From: JAJPHF01 sp035293805
GTDB lineage: Bacteria; Chloroflexota; UBA6077; JAJPHF01
Assembly (NCBI GenBank): GCA_035293805.1
Contig: DATGMD010000087.1
Span: forward strand, 1 to 64,000
Direction of reading: 5' to 3'
Length of the DNA: 64,000 bases
This document shows positions 50,351 to 58,035 of the stretch, piece by piece (position 1 is the first letter of the stretch; each line of letters starts with the position of its first letter). Made by a program: the position numbers and the translations under genes. The notes below the pieces were generated by a model that did no database searches, had not been told where the DNA came from, and saw nothing but the letters and a program-made list of their open reading frames with translations.

Positions 50351-51352
50351 TTATGGCGCCGACAGGCCAAACACCGCGCTCGACGTGCCGCCCTCGATCT
50401 GGTCGCGCTCGCCGGCGGCGAAGCCCGCGTCGGCCACGATCTGGCGCGGCCGGGCGGGGCACATGTCGTACGGATAGTCGCTCCCGAGCATCAGCCGGTC
50501 GGGGCCCACCGCCTCGGCCAGATAGCGCAGCGCCGGGCCGTAGTACAGCACGGTGTCGTAGTAGAACCACTTGAGGTAGTCGAGCGGCGGCGTCTGCAGC
50601 CCCTTGGTCTCGGGACGCACGCTCCAGCCGTGCGTCAGGCGGCCGATCTGGTACGGGAAGTCGCCGCCACCGTGGACCAGCATGAGCTTGAGGTCGGGGT
50701 AGCGGTCGCAGACGCCGCCGAACACGAGCGAGGCTGCCGCGATGGCCGTGTCGTAGGGATTCCCGAGCAGGTTCTGGAAGTAATAGTTCGCCAGGCGCGG
50801 GCTCTGCACCACGTAGGCGGGGTGGATGATGATCGGGGCGCTCACCTCCTGCGCCGCCGCCCAGAACGGGTCGAGGTCGCGGTCGTCCAGGTTGCGGCCC
50901 GCCACGTGCGTGCTGATGACGACGCCGTGGTAACCGAGGGTGCCGCAGACGCGCTGCACCTCGGCCGCCGCGGCGCGGCCGTCTTGCAGCGGCACCGTGG
51001 CGGTCGCCGTGAAGCGGCCGGGGGCCGCCTGCAAGTCCTCCGCCGTGGTGTCGTTCAGCAGCCGCGCCCAGGCCGCGCCCTGCGCGGCGGGCAGGTCGTA
51101 GCCCGTGAAGCTGAGCGCGAGGCTCACCACCTGGTGGTCCACGCTCTGGCTGGCCATGGCCTGCTGCCGCGTGTCGAGGTCCTGCAGCGCCGGCAGCAGC
51201 GCCTGCGGCCGCGCCGCCTCGCGGTTGCCGATGACGAAGCGCGGCTCGCCGTCCGCCGTCTCCACCACGTGGACGCCGTAGCGCCCCTCGTTCCCTCGCA
51301 CCGCCGCGGCGACCAGCGGCGAGACGTAATGCGCGTGTACGTCGACGATCAC
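50351..51352 (-). CDS. amidohydrolase family protein (ACMSD-like)
   Basis: This 333-residue TIM-barrel metal-dependent enzyme has VDVHAHYVSP (metal HxH at strand 1), a His in ISTHVAGRNL, HPAYVVQ, LMLVHGGGDFPYQIGRLTHGW and LMLGSDYPYDMCPA (the final metal Asp), in the order of the ACMSD/gamma-resorcylate decarboxylase group. Members decarboxylate or hydrolyse small acids of aromatic degradation. I chose the GTG at 51352, after GGAGGCCAGCC. It is divergent from the two-domain VOC gene across 226 bp containing a palindrome. Confidence 0.9.
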   Translation of the reverse strand: MIVDVHAHYVSPLVAAAVRGNEGRYGVHVVETADGEPRFVIGNREAARPQALLPALQDLDTRQQAMASQSVDHQVVSLALSFTGYDLPAAQGAAWARLLNDTTAEDLQAAPGRFTATATVPLQDGRAAAAEVQRVCGTLGYHGVVISTHVAGRNLDDRDLDPFWAAAQEVSAPIIIHPAYVVQSPRLANYYFQNLLGNPYDTAIAAASLVFGGVCDRYPDLKLMLVHGGGDFPYQIGRLTHGWSVRPETKGLQTPPLDYLKWFYYDTVLYYGPALRYLAEAVGPDRLMLGSDYPYDMCPARPRQIVADAGFAAGERDQIEGGTSSAVFGLSAP

Positions 51353-51424
51353 GGCTGGCCTCCTAATCGGGTCCGCCCGTCTGCCGCTCCGGCTCGCCCA
51401 GCATAGCACGGCTGGACATTGGCG

Positions 51425-51453
51425 GGAGCGCGTGCGGTAATATTACGCGCTCC
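51425..51453. promoter_or_regulatory. palindromic operator candidate between divergent catabolic genes
   Basis: GGAGCGCGT (51425-51433) pairs with ACGCGCTCC (51445-51453), and GTAATATTAC, a perfect 10-bp palindrome, lies inside at 51437-51446. TTGGCG (51419-51424) with TATTAC (51441-51446) is a possible plus-strand promoter (16-bp spacer). Confidence 0.45.
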
Positions 51454-51578
51454 ATGGCGGCGGCGCTCGCGCCCGAAGGGAGGCGCCAGGTGGCTCGCCG
51501 CCATCGCCGCCTTCGGCGAGCCGCACGACGAGCACGAGGGGATCCTCCAGCCGACGGGCCAGTAGCGAAGGGAACGTC

Positions 51579-52784
51579 ATGGCAACGCAGACGGCGACCA
51601 AGTACGACGTGGGCGGCGTCCTGCTCGACCGCCCGTTCAAGATCCGGCGGCTCGGCCACTTCGGCCTGAACGTGCGCGACGTCGAGCCGATGGCCCGCTT
51701 CTACCTCGACCTGCTTGGCTTCCGTCGCTCCGACGCCTCGGGCGGTGGCGGCTTCTTCTCGCGCTACGGCAGCGACCACCACGCGCTCGTCATCTTCCAC
51801 AAGGAAGCCGCTGACAAGCAGCTGCTCGCCTCGCCCACGGGGCCGCGCCACTTCCGTCCCGAGAACACCATCAACCAGCTCACCTTCCAGGTCCAGAGCC
51901 GCCGCGAGGTAGTCGACGCCACGCAGTACTTCCACGACCGCGGCGTGGACGTGAACCGCGAGGGACGCGCCGGCGGCCCCGGCTCGAACTGGCACCTCTA
52001 CGTGTACGATCCCGACGACCAGATCGTCGAGCTGTACTACGGCATCGAGCAGATCGGCTGGGACGGCTACAGCAAGCCCGTGGACATGCGGCCTGGCGGC
52101 CAGCAGGCCGCGGCGCCCGCGCCGCAGCCCCCGGAGTACGAGGAGGTCGAGCAGGCGCTGGCCCGCGGCGGCAGCCCGATGACCGGCTACCGCCACGTCG
52201 AGGCGCGGCCCGCCACCTACGACGTGGACGGCATCCTCCTGCCGCGGCCGTTCAAGATCACCAAGATCGGCCCGGTTAAGCTGTTCGTGGACGACCTGGC
52301 GGCCGCCGAGCGCTTCTACCGCGACGTGCTCGGCTTCATCCCGACCGAGGACGTGATCTGGCAGGGCGAGCGCTGCGTCTTCCTGCGCTGCGACACCGAG
52401 CACCACACAATCGGCCTCTTCCCGAAGGCCTGCCGCGACAAGCTCGGCCTCAGTCCCCACACCTCGGCCATGTCGTTCGGCATGCAGGTCGCAAACTACC
52501 GCCAGCTGAAAGACGCCGTGCGCTTCCTGCGCGAGCAGGGCGTGCGCGTCGAGACGGACCGCGTGCCGCCCGAGCTACACCCCGGCGTCGACTACGCGGC
52601 CTACGCTTTCGATCCCGACGGCCACTGCCTGGAGCTGTACTACTACATGGAGCAGGTCGGCTGGGACGGCCGAGTGCGGCCCGCGGCGCAGCGCCGCGCG
52701 GTCGATCCCCACAACTGGCCCGAGACGCTGGAGCCGCTCTCCGACACGTTCATGGGCGAGCCTTTCCTGGGCCCCTGGGCCTAG
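51579..52784 (+). CDS. two-domain VOC protein (extradiol dioxygenase-like)
   Basis: This 401-residue protein is built from two related halves. Both open with a near-identical phrase, YDVGGVLLDRPFKIRRLGH and YDVDGILLPRPFKITKIGP, and both end in ELYYxxEQxGWDG, so the gene arose by internal duplication. The N-half keeps candidate metal ligands (His in GHFGLNVRD, His in DHHALVIFH, Glu in VELYYG). The C-half has Val instead of the first His (GPVKLFVDD) but retains His (EHHTIGLF) and Glu (LELYYY). If only the N-half binds metal, that is the reverse of type I extradiol dioxygenases. Likely aromatic-ring cleavage or isomerisation; substrate unknown. Start ATG 51579. Confidence 0.85.
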   Translation: MATQTATKYDVGGVLLDRPFKIRRLGHFGLNVRDVEPMARFYLDLLGFRRSDASGGGGFFSRYGSDHHALVIFHKEAADKQLLASPTGPRHFRPENTINQLTFQVQSRREVVDATQYFHDRGVDVNREGRAGGPGSNWHLYVYDPDDQIVELYYGIEQIGWDGYSKPVDMRPGGQQAAAPAPQPPEYEEVEQALARGGSPMTGYRHVEARPATYDVDGILLPRPFKITKIGPVKLFVDDLAAAERFYRDVLGFIPTEDVIWQGERCVFLRCDTEHHTIGLFPKACRDKLGLSPHTSAMSFGMQVANYRQLKDAVRFLREQGVRVETDRVPPELHPGVDYAAYAFDPDGHCLELYYYMEQVGWDGRVRPAAQRRAVDPHNWPETLEPLSDTFMGEPFLGPWA

Positions 52785-52819
52785 CGCTCCACTGAGGAGG
52801 GAGCGTTTCAAAGGATTAC

Positions 52820-52895
52820 GTAGGGCGGAGTCTCGTCCCCTTGCCGCCCGGTTGCGGCCGCCGACCGTCGGCCGGCGGGGGACGCGCCCCGGCTG
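52820..52895. repeat. short palindromic repeat, two degenerate units
   Basis: GTAGGGCGGAGTCTCGTCCC (52820-52839) is the reverse complement of the unit type seen at 28134-28262. A second unit (GGCGGGGGACGCGCCCCGGC) follows. It lies between two VOC genes. Confidence 0.45.
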
Positions 52896-52950
52896 GTGCC
52901 TCCAGTTGAGAAATCCATGCGGTAGCTGGCGCGTGAAGGGAGCAAAGGCG

Positions 52951-53388
52951 ATGGCACCGAAGGTCACGGAGCTGAACCACTGGACGCTGGTCAGCTCGGA
53001 CATCCCGCGTACCGTGCAGTTCTACGTCGACGGGCTCGGCGCCACGCAGCTCGAGCGCGAGTTCCCGACCGGCGTCGCGCTGGGCAACACGGTGATCGAC
53101 ATCTTTCCCGCGACCGACGACCAGCGCCCCATGCCGGGCTCGCTCGGCCAGCACCACGCCTACACGATTCGGCTCGAAGACTACGACGAGTGGGCCGAGC
53201 ACCTGCGCGCGCGAGGGGCGCCGGTGCGCCTGGCCTGCCACGGGCCGCGTCTTATGACAATGTATACGCAGGACCCCGACGGCTACCATATCGAGCTGGT
53301 GGTCGAGTTCGAGAACGCCGCCGACGGCCAGCGCGAGATCGAGAAGCGCGGCATCAAGCGCTTCAGCCTCCCCGGCCGCCCCGGCTAG
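52951..53388 (+). CDS. VOC-family protein (glyoxalase-like)
   Basis: This 145-residue single-domain vicinal-oxygen-chelate protein shows candidate ligands His in ELNHWTLVSSDIPRTVQFYVDGLG, His in QHHAYTIRLED and Glu in GYHIELVVEFEN. DPDGYHIELVVEF is the standard closing strand. It follows the two-domain VOC gene on the same strand and precedes the selenoprotein gene. Start ATG 52951, with AAGGGAG upstream. Substrate unknown. Confidence 0.88.
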   Translation: MAPKVTELNHWTLVSSDIPRTVQFYVDGLGATQLEREFPTGVALGNTVIDIFPATDDQRPMPGSLGQHHAYTIRLEDYDEWAEHLRARGAPVRLACHGPRLMTMYTQDPDGYHIELVVEFENAADGQREIEKRGIKRFSLPGRPG

Positions 53389-53395
53389 CCCGGCG

Positions 53396-53578
53396 GCCAG
53401 GGGATGTCCCGGGGGTGCAGGAGCGTTCCCCTGCCGGGGGCCTGGGAGGTATCCCCCTCGTCCTCGTCCCTGGGGGTGCAGGGGCGCTCCCCTGCCGGGG
53501 GGCTTGGGGGGTGTCCCCCCACCGGCCCTCCCTATTTTCTCTCCCCCAGGATTGGGGGGCCGGGGGGGCAAACAGCAA
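53396..53578. repeat. GC-rich palindromic dispersed repeat, copy R6 (one and a half units)
   Basis: 53461-53570 matches the reverse complement of 4889-5012 closely. 53396-53455 is a degenerate tandem partial copy (CCGGGGGTGCAGGAGCGTTC and CCCCTGCCGGGGGCCTGGGA). It fills the gap between the VOC gene and the selenoprotein gene. Confidence 0.7.
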
Positions 53579-53594
53579 GCGCGGGAGGTGCGCG

Positions 53595-55283
53595 GTGGTA
53601 GACATGCAGCTCGGTACAGGTACGACGAACCAGGCGCCGGACAGCGACAAGCTGACCGTCCTCAACCCGATGGGCTATCCGCCGAAGGTCAGCCCGAAGG
53701 CGCTGGCGCCGCGGCTGGACAGCCTCAACGGCAAGACCATTTTCCTGGTAGACTGCCGCTTCGATGACTCCGACGTGTTCCTCGGACAAGTGCAGGCGTG
53801 GTTCGCCGAGCACCTGCCGCAGGTGGAGACGCGGCTCGTGCGGCTCTCCAGCGTCTACACGCGCGACGACCCCGCGACCTGGGAGCATATCCGCGCGAAT
53901 GGCGCCGCCGCACTCCTCGGCGTCGGCCACTGAAGCACCTGTGCGCCGGCGGTCGCCGTGCACGCGATGACCCTCGAGAGCAAGTACGGGGTGCCCACGG
54001 TCGCCTTCCACACCGACGTCTTCGAGAAGGTCGTGCGGTCGGTGACACGGGTGAACGGCATGCCCCGCATGCGCTTCGCCTTCGTGCCCCAGCCCGTCAT
54101 GGGCAAGAGCCCCGCCGAGCTGCGCGCCTACGTGAACGGCAACGACCCGATCAGCGGCCGGCCCGTCATGCAGGAAGTCATCGAGGGCCTCACTCGCCCC
54201 TTCGACGCCGAGGACCGGCAGCAGGCCACCTGGGAGCGCTCGACGCCCCGCCTGGTCGAGCCCGACACCGAGGCGAACCTGCACCAGCTCTTCCTTGCCA
54301 ACGACTGGACCGACAAGCTGCCGATCGTCCTGCCTACCGAGGAGCGCGTGGCGGAGATGCTGGCTCACACCAGCCACCGGCCCGACGAGGTGGTCGGCCA
54401 CATGCGCTCGACGCACTTTCGCGAGCCCTGGGAGTACACCGTCGAGAAGGTCGCCGTCAACGCCGTCATGGCCGGCGCGCGCCCCGAGTACTTCCCCGTC
54501 ATCCTGGCGCTCGCCGCGACGGGCGTCTCGGCCCGCGGCAGCTCCAGCAGCTCGATGGCGACGATGGTCGTCGTGAACGGCCCAGTGCGCCACGAGATCA
54601 GCATGAATGCGGGCACCGGCGCGATGGGGCCATACAACCACGCCAACGCCACCATCGGCCGCGCCTACAGCCTGCTCTCGCAGAACGGCCAGGGCGGCTC
54701 GACGCCCGGGCTCAGCTACATGGGCTCACAGGGCAACGCCTACGGCTACGCCGGCATCACTTTCGCCGAGAACGAGGAGCGCAGCCCGTGGGCGCCGTTC
54801 CACGTCCAGCACGGCTTCCAGCCCGGCGACAGCACCATCAGCGTGTTCAGCGGCTGCCGCCACACCGCCTTCACGCTCGGCCTGCGCGAGCGCCACTGGC
54901 GCGAGCACGTGCGCAACATGCTGCGCGGCATGGACCCACAGTCGCCACCGACGCTGCTGCTCGACCCGATCACCGCGCGCCAGTTCGTCGACCGGGGCGG
55001 CTTCGACACGCCGGCGAAGCTGATCCAGTGGCTGCACGAGAACGCGCTGATGCCCGCCGGCGAGTATTGGGACTACCAGCTCGTGCAGAACTACATCTAC
55101 CCGCGCGCCACCTTCGGCGAGGAGCCCTACGCGACGATGCTCAAGGCCGCGCCCGACGAGCTGATCCGCATGTGGCAGCCGCGGGACATCCACGTCGTCG
55201 TGGTCGGCGGCGAGACGAACGGCTACTGGCGCATTATGGGCGCGCGCTACGAGAAGACCGTCTCCGTCGACGCCTGGCGGTAG
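53595..55283 (+). CDS. UGSC-family selenoprotein, in-frame UGA read as selenocysteine
   Basis: This 562-residue protein has an internal TGA at 53931-53933 that is in frame with both flanking open parts and falls at residue 113, in GVGHUSTCAPAVAVHAMTLE. This corresponds to the U-x-x-C redox motif of UGSC-family (seleno)proteins. The first domain (about residues 15-215) has the family's opening LxPxG, LAPRLDSLNGKTIFLVD and, after the motif, YGVPTVAFHTDVFEKVVRS. A second domain (about 235-560) has LPIVLPTEERVAEML, VEKVAVNAVMAGARPEYFPVILAL and ARGSSSSSMATMVVVNGP; I do not know its function. Start is a GTG at 53595 with GGAGG 6 bp upstream. A SECIS-like hairpin follows the TGA. A thioredoxin-reductase-like gene starts 7 bp downstream. 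Without recoding, translation would stop after 112 residues. Confidence 0.88.
53931..53963 (+). promoter_or_regulatory. UGA codon plus bacterial SECIS-like hairpin
   Basis: After TGA (53931-53933), 53941-53963 folds as GTGC, 2-base bulge, CGGC, loop GGTC, GCCG, 1-base bulge, GCAC. The loop G-U lies at positions 22-23 counted from the U of UGA, matching the spacing of the Escherichia coli fdhF SECIS, whose loop also contains GGUC. This is the site a SelB-type factor would bind. Pairing was checked by eye only. Confidence 0.75.
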
Positions 55284-55289
55284 GCCACC

Positions 55290-56231
55290 GTGGCCGAGCT
55301 AGGCAACTATGACATTGTCGTCGTCGGGGCGGGGCTGGCGGGCCTGACGGCCGGGCTGTTCGCCGCGCGCCAGGGCCGCGCCACGCTGGTGCTGGAGGCG
55401 CAGGTGCCCGGCGGGCACCTGGTGAACATCCACCAGATCGAGGACTACCCCGGCTTCCCGGAGGGCGTGGCCGGCTACGAGCTATGCCCGCTCGTGCAGG
55501 AGCAGGCCGCGAATCAGGGCGCCGAGTTCCAGCTAGCCGCGGTGGAGCGCGTCGAGCCGGCCGACGGCGGCTGGCGCGTCCTGACCGCCGACGGCGCGTG
55601 CCAGGCGCGCGCCGTCATCGTCGCCAGCGGTTCGCGCCCCCGGGCGCTCGGCGTCCCCGGCGAGGAGCGGCTGTTCGGGCGTGGCGTCAGCCACTGCGCA
55701 TCGTGCGACGGCGCCTTCGTGCGCGGCGGCACGGTGGGCGTCGTCGGCGGCGGAGACTCGGCGCTGCAAGAGGCGCTCGCGCTCAGTGAGTACGCGGCGC
55801 GCGTGCTCGTCCTCCATCGCGGCGCTAGCCTCGCGGCCCAACAGACCTACCAGGAGCGCGTGCTGGCGCACCCGGCGACCGAGGTGCGTTGCGGCGTCGT
55901 GGTCGAGGAGGTGCTGGGCGAGCAGGCGGTGAGCGGCGTGCGCCTGCGCGATGCCCCGGGCGCTGAGTCGACGCTAGAGCTAGCCGGCCTCTTCGTCTAC
56001 GTCGGTCTCGCGCCCAACACCGACTGCCTGCGCGACCTGGGCGTACTCGCCCCCGGCGGCCGCGTGCCGACCGACGCCTGGATGCGCACGCCCCTGCCGG
56101 GCCTGCTCGCCGCCGGCGACGTGCGTGCCGACTCCGCGGCCCAGGCGATCACCGCCGCGGGCGACGGCGCTACCGCAGCCCTCGCCGCCCACCGCTACCT
56201 CGCCGATGGCGCCTGGCGGCCGCATCCCTAG
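55290..56231 (+). CDS. thioredoxin-reductase-like flavoprotein (CASC motif)
   Basis: This 313-residue FAD/NAD(P)H disulfide oxidoreductase has the N-terminal FAD motif VVVGAGLAGLTAGLFAA, IHQIEDYPGFPEGVAGYEL, redox pair CASC in GVSHCASCDGAFVRGG, NADPH-binding VGVVGGGDSALQEALALS, and LLAAGDVRADSAAQAITAAGDGATAAL, which holds the FAD ribityl. All are hallmarks of TrxB. The GTG start lies 7 bp after the selenoprotein stop, so the two are almost certainly cotranscribed and the flavoprotein is the obvious candidate to reduce the selenoprotein's Sec-Cys pair. Other thiol partners are possible. Confidence 0.92.
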   Translation: MAELGNYDIVVVGAGLAGLTAGLFAARQGRATLVLEAQVPGGHLVNIHQIEDYPGFPEGVAGYELCPLVQEQAANQGAEFQLAAVERVEPADGGWRVLTADGACQARAVIVASGSRPRALGVPGEERLFGRGVSHCASCDGAFVRGGTVGVVGGGDSALQEALALSEYAARVLVLHRGASLAAQQTYQERVLAHPATEVRCGVVVEEVLGEQAVSGVRLRDAPGAESTLELAGLFVYVGLAPNTDCLRDLGVLAPGGRVPTDAWMRTPLPGLLAAGDVRADSAAQAITAAGDGATAALAAHRYLADGAWRPHP

Positions 56232-56289
56232 CGCCGCGCCTCTGGTGGCGCGAGGCGCCTCCCGCCGCCCCGGTTCAGGTCGGGCCTGC

Positions 56290-56925
56290 TCACGTGCGGC
56301 GCTTCTTCATCGTGCCGTCCCATTCGGCGAGCGGCCCCGACTGCCACGACCAATCCGGCCCGAGCCGCTCGTGGCCGGGGAGAGCCGCGCGTCCGGCCGC
56401 CCACTGGAGCGTCGTCCAGTCGTCGCTCCCGGGCGGCGCCCAGGGGCACAGCCGTCGCAGGATGCGCCCGGCGAGGTCGCCGGGCGGCTCGTAGGGCAGG
56501 CCGAGCGCCGCCGCGATGTCCGCCGTATGGATCAGCATCTCCACGCTGCTAATCGCCGCGAAGCCGCTCGCGTCGGCCATCCCCGTGGGGTGCCAGCCGC
56601 GCGCCTCGGCCGGCGTGGCCCGCGCGATCGTCGCCAGGATCAGAGCGTTCGCCGGGATGACCCGCAGCAGGTCGGCCACGGGCGGCGGCGCGTCGCCCGC
56701 GCGGAAGCTCGGCCGCCGCTCCGTCGCGCGGGTGACCAGGTGCGTGGCATGGAACAGCGGCGCCTCGGCCATGTGCTGTAGCGTGCGGTGGCACGACCAC
56801 TCCAGGTCGCGCGCCAGCACGCGCCAGTCCGCGTCCAGCGCCGGCGCCAGCGCCTCGCAGCCTAGCGTCGCCGCCGCCACCAGGTCGTCAGGAGTGAACT
56901 CCCGCCGCGTCGTTGCCGCCGTCAT
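56290..56925 (-). CDS. maleylpyruvate-isomerase/DinB-like four-helix protein
   Basis: This 211-residue protein has a possible metal site with His in WSCHRTLQHMAEAPLFHATHLV (several His) and VEMLIHTADIAAALGLPYEPP. The latter is the conserved segment of the mycothiol-dependent maleylpyruvate isomerase N-terminal family (helix 4 His-T-x-D). Such proteins are small-thiol-dependent transferases or stand-alone DinB-like proteins; the substrate is unknown. Start supported by GGAGGCGAAC. It converges on the flavoprotein gene. Confidence 0.75.
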   Translation of the reverse strand: MTAATTRREFTPDDLVAAATLGCEALAPALDADWRVLARDLEWSCHRTLQHMAEAPLFHATHLVTRATERRPSFRAGDAPPPVADLLRVIPANALILATIARATPAEARGWHPTGMADASGFAAISSVEMLIHTADIAAALGLPYEPPGDLAGRILRRLCPWAPPGSDDWTTLQWAAGRAALPGHERLGPDWSWQSGPLAEWDGTMKKRRT

Positions 56926-57402
56926 GTTCGCCTCCTCTCACGCCGAACCGGCCATCGGCGCGATTATGGCACGCCGCCCACCCAAGCCGCTGCCCGCCGG
57001 CGAATCTTGACAGCGTCGCCGCCGAGGCGCCAACCCGCGAGCGGGCCGGCGCCTCGGCGGCGAATCGCACCACGTATCTAGAGAAGGTCTGGGACAGCGA
57101 TGCCCGGAGTCGCGGGGTGCATGGCGGGTGCCTCGCGCCGGGAGTCTGGACAGCCTACGGCGAGGCCCCACGTGACACACTCGGCCCCCGGCGCTGGGCC
57201 GGCACCGAGACGGCCACCGCCTGGGACGGCAAGCGGCAAGATGGAGGGCGGGTTGCCTTCGGGCGAGCGCGCCGCACGGGCGCTCGTCGCCCCGGGCTAT
57301 CCCGCGCTTCGCGGACGAAATCTCCCAGGCTCCTCGGCGCCAGCACTCGCATGGCCGGCCGGGGCGCCTGTCGGCGCGGGTGGAGTTAGACCGCGCACTC
57401 GC
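56926..57402. other. gene-free stretch
   Basis: About 480 bp with no convincing reading frame. Open frames here have no domains and lie as unlikely antisense pairs. An inverted repeat GAGGCGCC(AACCCGCGAGCGGGCC)GGCGCCTC surrounds 57023-57054. No promoter stands out. Confidence 0.35.
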
Positions 57403-57672
57403 TCAATAGTCCAGATAGGCCATCGACGGCAGCGCCAGCAGTACCAGCGCGCCGGCCCGGATTCGCTCCACGTCCGTGCGGAGCGGGTTCGGCGGCGGCA
57501 CCTGCGCCAGGACCTCGTCGGACAGGCGCGCAACCTCTTGGAGGTGACGGCGCGTCTGCATGAGATCACGGCGCAGGCATCCCACCTTCGCCGCTACGGA
57601 CTCCAGCAATCCCTCCAGCAAGATCAGTTCGACAGCGGCATCGATGGCATCGGCGCTGGCTGGTTCCTCCAT
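57403..57672 (-). CDS. small hypothetical protein
   Basis: This 89-residue, mostly helical protein reads AIDAAVELILLEGLLESVAAKVGCLRRDLMQTRRHLQEVARLSDEVL, then ALVLLALPSMAYLDY. It has no family that I recognise. GGGAGG lies 6 bp before the ATG, and codon choice fits a real gene. It faces the Fur operon convergently. Confidence 0.45.
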   Translation of the reverse strand: MEEPASADAIDAAVELILLEGLLESVAAKVGCLRRDLMQTRRHLQEVARLSDEVLAQVPPPNPLRTDVERIRAGALVLLALPSMAYLDY

Positions 57673-58035
57673 TCACGGCCTCCCTAAGGCCCACGCGGCG
57701 CAACATCATAGCCCGGGACCCAAGGCACCTGCGAGCCTGGCCACGGCGGGCCCGAGACCAGCTCACGAAGCAAGCGCAGCGCGCGACCGCGCTCCTCCTA
57801 CCCGCCGGGGCTGCAGTGGCCGAGCCTCGGCGGGACAGGGTGGCGCGAGATGGATACACGTTAGCAACACCGACTCGCTATTGACAAGGCCGCGATGGGC
57901 TGGTAATCTGGGCTCATCGATAATGGTTCGCTTCTAAAATTAGTTGGCAATTTAAGTTGGTAGCGGGCTCGGGAAGGAGCGTGCTAGCAGCTTGGGGAAC
58001 GTACAGGTCGCGCGGCAGAGGCGAGCGCAACCGTG
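57673..58035. other. intergenic region with AT-rich patch and Fur promoter
   Basis: The right half carries the promoter at 57881-57909 and an AT-rich patch at 57920-57961, unusual for this sequence (TTAGTTGG and TAAGTTGG as a direct repeat). No gene seen. Confidence 0.4.
57881..57909 (+). promoter_or_regulatory. sigma70-type promoter for Fur-family gene
   Basis: A perfect TTGACA (57881-57886), a 17-bp spacer and TAATCT (57904-57909). The leader to the Fur start would be about 120 nt. The AT-rich stretch after it could hold a metal-regulator box. Confidence 0.7.

Noticed and set aside
52852..52950. Extended start for the single-domain VOC gene
   Set aside because: The frame runs upstream through a palindromic repeat without conservation; the family begins at the ATG at 52951.
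53931..53933. TGA as a true stop or as a frameshifted gene break
   Set aside because: Both sides are in the same frame, the family motif spans the codon with Sec at the expected place, and a SECIS-like hairpin follows. A normal stop would leave a 112-residue fragment and an unstarted downstream part.
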